Assembly: GCA_964291505.2 (NCBI GenBank)
Contig: OZ220221.1
Coordinates: forward strand, 434,001 to 498,000
DNA length: 64,000 bases
Origin: Kistimonas sp964291505
GTDB taxonomy: Bacteria; Pseudomonadota; Gammaproteobacteria; Pseudomonadales; Endozoicomonadaceae
Reading direction: 5' to 3'
A program made the position numbers and the translations under genes. Shown piece by piece: positions 9,084 to 16,981 of this stretch. How positions within the stretch are numbered: the first letter of the stretch is position 1; the number at the start of each line of letters is the position of its first letter. A model generated the notes under the pieces. The model was not told the origin of the DNA. It made no database searches and was given only the letters and a program-made list of their open reading frames with translations.

Positions 9084-9377
9084 TTATTCGCTAGTCTGAA
9101 TACCCAGCATGTCAGGCAGGATGGCTGGCGCAGTAATCCGTATGCGCTTTTCCCGGCTTAGCTCCCCACCAATAATCTCAATATTCCGACGCGGCACGCC
9201 AAAACATTTAGCCAGGAATTTCACCAAGTAAGCATTGGCCTTGCCTTCAACCGGCGGTGCCTTGATCCGTACTTTCAGGCTCTCGCCATGCAGTCCGGCA
9301 AATTCATCCTTACTGGCTCGGGGCTGTAGATGACAGGCAATCACAAGGTCTTTACCCTGCCAGCGATAAAACGACAT
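9084..9377 (-). CDS. yggU: YggU / DUF167 family protein
   Basis: Start ATG 9377 is preceded by GGAGAAG; the longer frame to 9437 has no ribosome site. The family core is intact: HLQPRASKDEF, VRIKAPPVEGKANAYLVKFLA, and GGELSREKRIRI. 97 residues, the usual length. The family is widespread, small and of unknown biochemical function; in many genomes it sits beside yggT/yggS, which are absent here. It is transcribed away from uspE and shares a divergent promoter region with it. Confidence 0.88.
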   Translation of the reverse strand: MSFYRWQGKDLVIACHLQPRASKDEFAGLHGESLKVRIKAPPVEGKANAYLVKFLAKCFGVPRRNIEIIGGELSREKRIRITAPAILPDMLGIQTSE

Positions 9378-9550
9378 ACAACTTCTCCACTGACGAACAT
9401 CCCCGTTCCCTGTAGTATCGGTAAACAACTCGATCACTGAATACTATCAGAAAGAAACCGGCACCAAGCCAGTATTCCGGTCATTGATGCCCGTCAACCC
9501 GAAACAGTGATTCAGTCACTACTATGAGAATAAACGGGGAGGAGAACCGA

Positions 9551-10498
9551 ATGCAGGAATTCAGAAAAATCCTGGTCGCCATCACCAACGCGCATACCAG
9601 CAAGGCGGAACTGGCGCAGGCCATTACCCTGGCCGCGGATAATCAGGCGGAACTAACCTTCGTGAGCATTGTTCAACCGGCCTGGTTTGAAAATCCACTC
9701 CTGTCACGCGATGACTTTCAGTCCTTCTGGGATGAGCATTTGCTGGCCATTGCCCAACCGGCGATGGATGCAGGTATCACTGTGACCACCCGGCAGATCT
9801 GCGGTCATCCGTTCCATGAGGTCATCCGTCTGGTGGAAACCGAAGGGTATGACCTTGTCGTCAAACTAGCGGAACCCAGTGGCGTATTCAACAGACGTCA
9901 ACTGACCGGTAATGACCTGAATCTGTTGCGTCGCTGCCCCTGCCCTGTCTGGATGATGCAGGATAAAGACGCGGAACAACCGGCACAGGCACCTGTCATT
10001 CTCGTCGCCCTCGACACCAGCACTGACACACCGGAACAAATCGCCCTTAACCGAAAACTGCTGGCGAGCGCTGACCACCTGGCCCTGCAGGAAAAAGCCA
10101 GCCTGCATGTGCTTCATGTCTGGGACCTTTATGGTGAAGACCGTCTTCAGGGACCTTTCATTAATATGTCACGCGAGCAGGTCAATGAACTGCTGAAAGA
10201 AACGGAAACCACCAACAGGGATCGTCTCAACACCCTGGTCACCACCAATGGCATCGGTGATGCGGCACAATGCCACCTGGTACGAGGCCGTGCCTCCCAC
10301 GAAATTCAGAAACTGGCGGCATCCCTCAAGACCGACCTGGTCATCATGGGAACAGCGGGAAGAACCGGGCTGGCCGCCTTTGTCGTGGGCAATACGGCAG
10401 AGAACGTTTTTGCCGGTGTCGATTGTTCGATTCTGGCCATTAAGCCGGACGGAAAAAACCATCAAGCCGTCAGTAACGAAACAGACGCCAATAAATAG
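9551..10498 (+). CDS. uspE: Tandem universal stress protein, UspE type
   Basis: Start ATG 9551 has GGGAGGAG upstream; an in-frame ATG at 9524 does not. Two Usp domains occupy roughly residues 1-145 and 150-305. The first begins FRKILVAITN; the second begins PVILVALDTS and carries the ATP-binding-type motif VIMGTAGRTGLAAFVVGNTA near its end. UspE proteins are cytoplasmic stress proteins linked to growth arrest, motility and adhesion in enterics. 315 residues. It converges on the FAD oxidoreductase gene with 1 base between stops. Confidence 0.9.
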   Translation: MQEFRKILVAITNAHTSKAELAQAITLAADNQAELTFVSIVQPAWFENPLLSRDDFQSFWDEHLLAIAQPAMDAGITVTTRQICGHPFHEVIRLVETEGYDLVVKLAEPSGVFNRRQLTGNDLNLLRRCPCPVWMMQDKDAEQPAQAPVILVALDTSTDTPEQIALNRKLLASADHLALQEKASLHVLHVWDLYGEDRLQGPFINMSREQVNELLKETETTNRDRLNTLVTTNGIGDAAQCHLVRGRASHEIQKLAASLKTDLVIMGTAGRTGLAAFVVGNTAENVFAGVDCSILAIKPDGKNHQAVSNETDANK

Positions 10499-10499
10499 A

Positions 10500-11627
10500 T
10501 TACCGCTCAAAACCACGGGGAAACTGTTTCATAAAGCGCTGGTCGAGCCAGTGCTTCCAGTGCCAGACCCAGCGCCCTGCTACGGTAACAGCTCCCCGTG
10601 ATCCAATGGCGCGACCATCCGCCATGTTAAGGAGTGCCAGTGACTGACGTTGTGGCTTGTAGTCGATGGCAAGTTTACCCATCAACAGATGGCGCAGATT
10701 GACGTCAAGCACAGCGGCATGACGGACCGCGTAAACGCCTGATTTCGGGTGCGGTTGGGATACCAGTGTCGCCATATCACCGGCAGCAAATACATTTGGA
10801 TGACTGCGTGATCGCAGGGCATTGTCCACTGAAACAAACCCCTGCTCATCAAGTGCTAGACCACTGTTCCGCAACCAGCCATCAGGCCGCGCCGACGTAC
10901 ACAGAACGACAGCATTCAGGAAGATCGTTTTACCCTGTCCGCTTTGCAAACCACCCGGTACCAGGGACGCCTGGACATTCTCATGCAACTTAATATGTCG
11001 AGCAGTGAGATGCTCGCGCGCATACTGTTGTACAGCGAGAGGATGTCCGGACAATAATCCACCGGCTCCCACAAGGTGGAGAGAAACCCCGGGAAAACGC
11101 TGACAGAGGCGATGTTCAAGCGCCAACACCACTTCTGTACCTGCTGCCCCCAGCCCGAGCACCCCAAGTGCAAAAGACGGTAAAACCGGCAGCTGCACTT
11201 CAAGGTCGTCCAACCATGACAGGAATTGCTTGACGGGCTTTACGCCTATCACCGTCATACCCCGGTCAGACTGCCCAAAACCGGCAGGACTTTGTGGTAA
11301 TGAACCTGTATTGATGGATAACCAATCATAATGAAAACCACGGCCCCCATCGATGCTGAGGATGGCATTGTCAGCATCCAGTTTAACGGCATGTCCCTGA
11401 ACAAACTCACACCCTGAAAGACGACACAGTTCCGATAAATTGATATGCATTTCATTCGGCTGGTATTGTCCGGCGATCAATCCTGGCAGCATGCCAGAAT
11501 ACGGGGTATACCGATCAGGTGACACCATAACCACCTGTGCACCAGGAAGGGGTTTACGGATCAATTGATGTAACAGTAAGGCGTGAGCATGGCCGCCCCC
11601 GGCCAGAACAATCGTTTTAGTCGTCAC
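10500..11627 (-). CDS. FAD-dependent oxidoreductase, SelD-N-terminal/NDH-2-like type
   Basis: The likely start is GTG 11627 (MTTKTIVLAGGGHAHALLL), which has AAGGGAT upstream and lies 4 bases after the preceding stop. The dinucleotide-binding motif LAGGGHAHA is at residues 6-14. A second nucleotide site GVLGLGAAGTEVVLALEH occurs mid-protein, and the FAD-binding VFAAGDMATL lies near residue 295. This is the NDH-2-like family that is fused to selenophosphate synthetase in some bacteria; here it stands alone. Substrate unknown. 375 residues, with the C-terminal LDQRFMKQFPRGF conserved in the family. It is probably co-transcribed with the topoisomerase gene. Confidence 0.8.
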   Translation of the reverse strand: MTTKTIVLAGGGHAHALLLHQLIRKPLPGAQVVMVSPDRYTPYSGMLPGLIAGQYQPNEMHINLSELCRLSGCEFVQGHAVKLDADNAILSIDGGRGFHYDWLSINTGSLPQSPAGFGQSDRGMTVIGVKPVKQFLSWLDDLEVQLPVLPSFALGVLGLGAAGTEVVLALEHRLCQRFPGVSLHLVGAGGLLSGHPLAVQQYAREHLTARHIKLHENVQASLVPGGLQSGQGKTIFLNAVVLCTSARPDGWLRNSGLALDEQGFVSVDNALRSRSHPNVFAAGDMATLVSQPHPKSGVYAVRHAAVLDVNLRHLLMGKLAIDYKPQRQSLALLNMADGRAIGSRGAVTVAGRWVWHWKHWLDQRFMKQFPRGFER

Positions 11628-11631
11628 CGTA

Positions 11632-12207
11632 CTATCCCTTCCTCTGTCGCCTTGGCGCCTGTCGAGAGCGGGTTGTCTGACGCGGCTTATTACTGGAGAT
11701 TTGCTGCTGAAGGCTACCCAGCTGACTGTCAATAAAGGCTCGACAAGCCTCAAAGCTGGAGACAATCTCGTCAGACAGATTCAACTGCCGCTCCTGCGCC
11801 AGTTTTCGAGCAAGCCCCAGCATTTTGGGGGTCGGTGCGCGGTTCTGTGACGCCTGAGCCTGATAGGTATCAATAAACGTACTGCAGGCCTGCCGATCCG
11901 TTAGCGCATTATCCGGTAATGGCACACCGACCTGCCGGCTGATACTACGAGCATACGCCATCATTTTTGGTGTTGGCGTTCCACTGCCAGAAAAGCGCGT
12001 ACGACTCTGTGCACTGACTTTATCGGATAGCGCCCCCTGCAATTCCTGCAACCAACTCTCTAACCGGTCAATTTGTCGGTAAACAAACCGATCCCGCTTT
12101 TCACAGGCCAGGTTGTCATCATTTCGCAATTCACAAACACGGGTCAGATAATCCTCCCAGACAGCTGTCGTTTCAGCGCTGGTCATCCAATCAGGCAGCC
12201 AGTCCAC
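11632..12207 (-). CDS. topB: C-terminal portion of DNA topoisomerase III, displaced by frameshift
   Basis: 191 residues opening with GTG 12207 (VDWLPDWMTSAETTAVWEDY), which is how topoisomerase III proteins normally continue after the LESTxxG motif that ends the upstream ORF. It therefore reads as the missing C-terminal part of the same enzyme in another frame. After the catalytic-core tail come two copies of a C-terminal motif, PTPKMMAYARSISRQ...ACSTFID and PTPKMLGLARKLAQE...ACRAFID, found in plasmid-type topoisomerase III tails, then a basic end (PRQTTRSRQAPRRQRKG) likely to bind DNA. It overlaps the upstream fragment by 25 bases. It may be translated from its own GTG, but independent function is doubtful. 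Confidence 0.75.
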   Translation of the reverse strand: MDWLPDWMTSAETTAVWEDYLTRVCELRNDDNLACEKRDRFVYRQIDRLESWLQELQGALSDKVSAQSRTRFSGSGTPTPKMMAYARSISRQVGVPLPDNALTDRQACSTFIDTYQAQASQNRAPTPKMLGLARKLAQERQLNLSDEIVSSFEACRAFIDSQLGSLQQQISSNKPRQTTRSRQAPRRQRKG

Positions 12208-14048
12208 CAGGACTCACCACTAGCCGTTGATTCAAGACGACTGCCTTTACGCACAATGAATTTACGTGCCAGTAAGGTCTCAAGGATGGTGCTTCGGGTC
12301 GCGGGTGTACCAATCCCGGCACTTTCCCGCAGGATACGCCGCAGTTTCGGGTCTTTGACAAAACGCCCCACCGTTTTCATTGCCTTGATCAAGGTACGAT
12401 CGGTGTAATAAGCCGGTGGACGTGTTGTTCGAGTCACCGTGTCGACCTGCTTCAAGGGTGTCAACATCCCCTTCTGTGCCGCAACAATCGCCTGATATGA
12501 CACTTCAGCCTGCTCATCCTCACGACGTGGAAAGGCCTGCATCCACCCTGGGTCAACCACCTCGGTACGAGAGGCCGTAAAACGACTTGCCGCATGCCCC
12601 AGCAAATCCGTCACCGGAACCTGAAAAGCCAGTTTTTGCTCCCGCAGGCTGGCTGAGGGCCAAAGCGCCTGAATATAACGCCTTGCCACAATGCGGTACG
12701 CCATCTGTGCCTCGCGGTTCATGGACGATAGATTGGCTGATTTTCGGGTAGGAATGATCCCATAGTGTTCCATCGGCTTACTGGTGAAGCAGGCAGGCTT
12801 TCTGGCGGGATAATGTTGATGGTTTCCGTCGTGTATATCGCGAGCCATCTGCGCCTGTCGGGAAAATTCCGATATCTGCGTCAGATGCTCCAACACCGGA
12901 TTGCGTTCATTGGGCGCGTACAGTGAGTCAGGCAGCTCTGCATGCTCTGTTCTTGGATATGTGACCAGACCCTCGTTATAGAGTTTTTCCAGCACTTTCT
13001 GTGCAGCTGCTGCCGTCATGCCGCAAGCCTTGTGCATCTCCGCCTGAAACTCAGCCAGATCACACGGCAATGGAGGGTTACGCTGGCTGTTGCGCTCTTT
13101 GTTCTGGATAACGGTTGCCTGATCGCCCACCTGCAGCAGCCGCTGTTTGAACGCCTGAACTGCCTGTTCGCCGGTGAATAATGGCGTATCCAGCGGTTCC
13201 GGATCACCGTCTTTAGCAATACGACGACTGGGCTCCCAGGTAACACCGGCGGGTGCAGCATCAATAATCTCAGCCGTTACGGGAGGATGATAACGGGCCT
13301 CTATCAACTGAGCAGAAACCGCAAAATGCCCGTTAATCAGGAAATGATCTTTCGGCACAAAACTCCGGATTTCACGACAACGCTCCACCACCAGGGCCAG
13401 CGTGGGCGTCTGCACCCGTCCGACCGAAACGACTGATTCCCGTCCACCACCTTGTCCCAGGTTCGGTCCCATGGCGCCGCCCCGGGCGTAAAAAGTCAGC
13501 GCCCGTACGGCGAACTGATAGCTCCAGTCAGCCCTCGCCCGGGCCTCTGATGCCCGGAACCAGGACTTCATTTCATCGCCGCCTTTCAACCGCGCAAATG
13601 TATTACGCACGGCCTGTCGGTCCAACCCGTCCACCAGCCAGGCATGACGCACCGGGCCACGATAACGGCAGGCTTCGAGCAGGTGCCAGGCAATGGCGGT
13701 GCCTTCGCGGTCCGGATCCGTGCTGACAATCACTTCACTGGCCTGCCGGAGCTGATCCCGAATGACTTTGTAGTATTGCGCCGGTGTTTTCCCCCGACCG
13801 CTTCGGCGTGTCAGCCGCAGATCAAACTGGCGGGGAATCGGCAGCAGGGTGGCCGGATTATTCCAGGAAGCATCCGGCTTCAGCTCTTGGGGTTCACGGA
13901 TTTCCAGCAGGTGGCCAGATGCCCAGACCAGCGCTACCGGCTGCCCTTCCAGCGTACCGGTCGCCAGATCCTTTTTCATCCGCCAGCCCATGGCCGTCGC
14001 AATCTGCTGCGCCTGGTCACGCTTTTCCGCGATAATGGTGATGGTCAC
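12183..14048 (-). CDS. topB: DNA topoisomerase III, N-terminal and catalytic portion
   Basis: Start GTG 14048 (MTITIIAEKRDQAQQIA) follows AAGGAAT. The Toprim domain shows IIAEK at the start and STDPDREGTAIAWHLLEA. The strand-passage core includes VSVGRVQTPTLALV and the active-site tyrosine motif LVTYPRTEHAELPDSLY; the winged-helix end has GIGTPATRSTILETL and LESTASG. It is a type IA enzyme that relaxes and decatenates single-stranded regions. The frame stops 10 codons after LESTASG; restoring one base in the CC run near 12210 rejoins it to the downstream ORF. All catalytic residues lie in this part. Its family position is closest to plasmid/ICE-type TopB enzymes, judging from the tail motifs. 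Confidence 0.88.
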   Translation of the reverse strand: MTITIIAEKRDQAQQIATAMGWRMKKDLATGTLEGQPVALVWASGHLLEIREPQELKPDASWNNPATLLPIPRQFDLRLTRRSGRGKTPAQYYKVIRDQLRQASEVIVSTDPDREGTAIAWHLLEACRYRGPVRHAWLVDGLDRQAVRNTFARLKGGDEMKSWFRASEARARADWSYQFAVRALTFYARGGAMGPNLGQGGGRESVVSVGRVQTPTLALVVERCREIRSFVPKDHFLINGHFAVSAQLIEARYHPPVTAEIIDAAPAGVTWEPSRRIAKDGDPEPLDTPLFTGEQAVQAFKQRLLQVGDQATVIQNKERNSQRNPPLPCDLAEFQAEMHKACGMTAAAAQKVLEKLYNEGLVTYPRTEHAELPDSLYAPNERNPVLEHLTQISEFSRQAQMARDIHDGNHQHYPARKPACFTSKPMEHYGIIPTRKSANLSSMNREAQMAYRIVARRYIQALWPSASLREQKLAFQVPVTDLLGHAASRFTASRTEVVDPGWMQAFPRREDEQAEVSYQAIVAAQKGMLTPLKQVDTVTRTTRPPAYYTDRTLIKAMKTVGRFVKDPKLRRILRESAGIGTPATRSTILETLLARKFIVRKGSRLESTASGESWWTGCLIG

Positions 14049-14198
14049 GGGATTCCTTACAAGCACTACGAACAAACATTGCAGACTATTTTATCTATTA
14101 TGATCCGAAAAAATATGAAATAAATCATCTATGAATTCTGACAGGGAAATCTACAACCGTTAGCAATATCACCACCCAGCCAGACAAGAAAGAATAAC

Positions 14199-15326
14199 AT
14201 GCAGAACCTTTTGTTATTTAACATATCTAACATTTTACGAACTAGCTTTTTCAGTGAGAAATTAAGCATGCAAAAAAAACAGCCTATATCCGCTGTCACT
14301 CCCCCAGAAACACATACTACCAAAACGCATGACAAGCATAAAAAACACCCTAGCATCACTGTAGAAGAAAGTACTTCATGTACAATATTTATTACGCAAG
14401 ATTGCCGCATACTGCATAAAGACGAAGCTCAACCAAAATTATTTACAAGAGCTATTTGGCCGCACGAGCCTTTAAAAATAAACCTGATATCCTCACAAGA
14501 GCTCCCCCATGAAACAACACCGCATGAGCAAAAACTTATAGACATAGTAAACTTTTCACCTGATTACCATTTGAAAATAGGAAATTCATCTTTCAAATGC
14601 ATCGCAGCAAACAATAGAGACAAAAGGCTTTCTTATTATTTCGAAAACCTTAAAGAAAGAGATTTTTGTTTTGTCATCAACAGTAACAATATTGATCACT
14701 GTTATATCCCTACCAGAATCTGGCAAAAGAGATTTATTGCCATGATCTCACAAGGTTTAATGAGCCTTCTATCTATGGATGCTAAAGTAACAAGCATATC
14801 CTCTGATCCAACGATGAAAGTCAGAAGGCATGAATACCAATCAATTGCTCGCAAACCAACCTGCTTCCAATATTCAATGTTCCAAAGTTATGGTGAGACC
14901 AAGGATCCCCACATGAGAGGAGGAACATATAAACTGCTGCCAATAACCAAAAAACACCCAGAATTTGGACTTTTTTCCAAAATCACAATTTTGATCCCTA
15001 ATCCGGAATCACGCGAACCTAAAAATTACAGGAAAGCTCATGAATTTATACATATCGGACATGGAGTTGGCCTTGGAAAAATTGGTAAAGGTGCTATTTT
15101 CTTTCACTCTATTTCTGCAATAGCTGAACATTATAGAAACAGGTATAATTCTGCTATCAGATTTGCAACAGAATCATGTTTATCCTTAGCGGAAAGTGAA
15201 TTAAAAGCTTCATTAATGGAACACTATGAAATCGCCTGCTCCGAGTTAAGTACTAACTACGAATCCTCAGATTCAGAATACTATGACACCGACGAACAAT
15301 ACCATGAAGTTTTAGGAGATACTTAA
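14199..15326 (+). CDS. AT-rich hypothetical protein with HExxH motif
   Basis: 375 residues, or about 352 if the in-frame ATG at 14268 is used. Base use is unlike its surroundings: I counted 36 G+C in the 120 bases 14581-14700 (30%), against 40 of 60 at 13441-13500 in topB. The N-terminal 60 residues are Lys/Thr/His-rich and unstructured (KTHDKHKKHPS). At residues 281-285 lies HEFIH in the context KAHEFIHIGHGVGLGKIGKG, matching the HExxH zinc-protease core. The C-terminal tail is acidic (SSDSEYYDTDEQYHE). No signal peptide. It could be an acquired secreted effector of the HExxH metalloprotease type (compare NleD), but one five-residue motif is not proof. It lies 4 bases before the next gene. 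Confidence 0.7.
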   Translation: MQNLLLFNISNILRTSFFSEKLSMQKKQPISAVTPPETHTTKTHDKHKKHPSITVEESTSCTIFITQDCRILHKDEAQPKLFTRAIWPHEPLKINLISSQELPHETTPHEQKLIDIVNFSPDYHLKIGNSSFKCIAANNRDKRLSYYFENLKERDFCFVINSNNIDHCYIPTRIWQKRFIAMISQGLMSLLSMDAKVTSISSDPTMKVRRHEYQSIARKPTCFQYSMFQSYGETKDPHMRGGTYKLLPITKKHPEFGLFSKITILIPNPESREPKNYRKAHEFIHIGHGVGLGKIGKGAIFFHSISAIAEHYRNRYNSAIRFATESCLSLAESELKASLMEHYEIACSELSTNYESSDSEYYDTDEQYHEVLGDT

Positions 15327-15330
15327 ACCA

Positions 15331-16224
15331 TTGCAAACAAAAATGGTTTTTGGAAAAATAAAAAATAAGGTCTTCCGCCATGGTCAAGCAATGTTTTTTC
15401 ATAAATATCCATTACCTTATTTTTTGTTCCTCCTCATATCACTAACGGGATGCCTTTTTCATGATAATAGACAGGTACTATTGGAAAGTCGTATTCACGC
15501 GCTAGATGCCCACCCCGAGGTATTACAAACCCGCCACTTTCCCCTGCAAACACTTCAAGTATTGTCGGGACAAGGCAAGACACTACGCGTTTATATCGAA
15601 GGTGACGGCCATGCCTGGGCTAGTCGACGTCGTCCGTCTCTAGATCCAACCCCTCGTAATCTGTTGCTTATTGACCTTATGCGCCAAGATCATTTTCCGG
15701 ACAAAGCCTACATAGCTCGCCCATGCCAATTCGTGTGGGGTGACAACTGCAAAATTCCTGTATGGACCAGCCTGCGCTACAGTCAGCCGATGGTGGATAC
15801 CCTTAATGAAACCTTGGATCAGCTCAAGGCAAAAGGACCCTATAACAACATTGAACTGATTGGTTTTTCAGGTGGAGGGACGCTTGCCCTGCTAATGGCT
15901 GCCAGCAGAGACGATGTCATGTCCATAAGAACTGTCGCAGGCAATCTGGATCCAGCATTTGTGAACCAATTCCATAAGGTCAGCCCAATGCCTAACAGCC
16001 TCAATCCTATCGATTACTCTAACAGGCTGGCGTCAATACCACAGCTGCATTTTATAGGCGGAAAAGATACGATTATTCCTCCTGCCGTCTATAGCCACTA
16101 TCAGTCCTCCTTCCGTAAACAGAATTGTCTTTCACGTTATATGAAGCCTGATGCGAGGCACAACATGGGCTGGGAACAATCCTGGTCAGAGCTGCTGGAA
16201 ATACCGGTTAAATGTCGCCAATAA
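15331..16224 (+). CDS. Alpha/beta-hydrolase lipoprotein
   Basis: The start is uncertain: TTG 15331, ATG 15343 or ATG 15391. The last gives a clean lipoprotein signal ending in the lipobox LTGC. The hydrolase core includes the oxyanion-side segment RVYIEGDGHAW, the nucleophile elbow IELIGFSGGGTLALLMA (Ser in GFSGG), the acid region FIGGKDTIIPP and the terminal His in ARHNMGW. All catalytic-triad candidates are present. It is expected to be an outer- or inner-membrane-anchored esterase/lipase-like enzyme; substrate unknown. It follows the AT-rich gene by 4 bases, suggesting co-transcription, but its base composition is nearer to the chromosome average. Confidence 0.75.
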   Translation: MQTKMVFGKIKNKVFRHGQAMFFHKYPLPYFLFLLISLTGCLFHDNRQVLLESRIHALDAHPEVLQTRHFPLQTLQVLSGQGKTLRVYIEGDGHAWASRRRPSLDPTPRNLLLIDLMRQDHFPDKAYIARPCQFVWGDNCKIPVWTSLRYSQPMVDTLNETLDQLKAKGPYNNIELIGFSGGGTLALLMAASRDDVMSIRTVAGNLDPAFVNQFHKVSPMPNSLNPIDYSNRLASIPQLHFIGGKDTIIPPAVYSHYQSSFRKQNCLSRYMKPDARHNMGWEQSWSELLEIPVKCRQ

Positions 16225-16235
16225 GCTAACAACAT

Positions 16236-16263
16236 AAGCACTCATTAAGCACTCATTAAGCAC
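16236..16263. repeat. 11-bp tandem repeat, 2.5 copies
   Basis: AAGCACTCATT occurs at 16236-16246 and 16247-16257, followed by a partial copy AAGCAC at 16258-16263. It sits 12 bases after the hydrolase stop. The function is unknown; it may be simple slippage. Confidence 0.8.
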
Positions 16264-16405
16264 AGTACGACATCATTCTGAACGTTTGACTCACCTACGA
16301 AATCATCTACTTTTTTAACTGTTTTTATTACTTCCCAAATACTCTCCGGCGGAGCTTTTCCTGCTATGGCCGGGAGATCACCTTCTCTATCAGCGGTACA
16401 ACACC

Positions 16406-16930
16406 ATGCAACTGCCCAAAACCTGTGTCGCGGTTTACAAAACCCACCACGCCGCCGATGACGCCGTCAAGCGCCTGCAAAAAGCCGGTTTTGACATGAA
16501 AAAGATCTCGGTCGTCGGCAATGACTACCATACCGAAGAACACGTGGTCGGTTACTACAACACCGGTGACCGGATGAAAGCCTGGGGAAAGATGGGCGCC
16601 TTCTGGGGCGGTATCTGGGGTATTCTGTTTGGCGCGGCTTTTTTTGTCATTCCCGGTGTCGGCCCTGTAGCGATTGCCGGTCCACTGGTGTCAGCTATTA
16701 TCGGTGGTCTGGAAGGCGCTGTTGTAGTGGGGGGCCTGTCAGCGCTGGGGGCAGGTCTGGCAAGCTTTGGAATACCTAAGGACAGCATCGTCCGTTATGA
16801 ACAATCGCTTTCTGCCGGCAATTTTCTGGTATTGCTGCATGGTACCGAGGAAGAGGTTGCCCAGGGATCGAAACTGCTCATGGAAGTAACCGATAACGAA
16901 GCCGTCGATATTCACGAGAAAGACGACTAA
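16406..16930 (+). CDS. Glycine-zipper membrane protein, general-stress 17M-like
   Basis: 174 residues. The N-terminal domain (1-55) resembles the GS17M/YflT-type alpha-beta fold (TCVAVYKTHHAADDAVKRLQ, then KISVVGNDYHTEEHVVGYYN). Two long Gly/Ala-rich hydrophobic segments follow (about 62-85 and 90-120; GGIWGILFGAAFFVIPGVG, AIIGGLEGAVVVGGLSALGAG). The last part (NFLVLLHGTEEEVAQGSKLL) repeats the alpha-beta flavour. Proteins of this type are inner-membrane or envelope proteins of unknown role, often stress-induced. It converges with phoQ. The ribosome site is weak. Confidence 0.7.
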   Translation: MQLPKTCVAVYKTHHAADDAVKRLQKAGFDMKKISVVGNDYHTEEHVVGYYNTGDRMKAWGKMGAFWGGIWGILFGAAFFVIPGVGPVAIAGPLVSAIIGGLEGAVVVGGLSALGAGLASFGIPKDSIVRYEQSLSAGNFLVLLHGTEEEVAQGSKLLMEVTDNEAVDIHEKDD

Positions 16931-16943
16931 CAACAAGCAATCG

Positions 16944-16975
16944 CTGCGGCTGCAGCAGTCAACGCTGAGCCGCAG
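16944..16975. terminator. Hairpin between convergent genes
   Basis: An 8-bp perfect stem (16944-16951 with 16968-16975) and an inner CAGC/GCTG stem fill the 51-base gap between the glycine-zipper gene and phoQ. No T-run follows on either strand, so it could be a bidirectional transcription barrier or RNA-stability element and not a classic terminator. Confidence 0.4.
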
Positions 16976-16981
16976 AGTTGA

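Noticed and set aside
12200..12215. Programmed -1 frameshift in topB.
   Set aside because: A -1 shift would restore the frame, but there is no slippery heptamer and no clear downstream stimulator, so a base deletion or sequencing error is the simpler reading.
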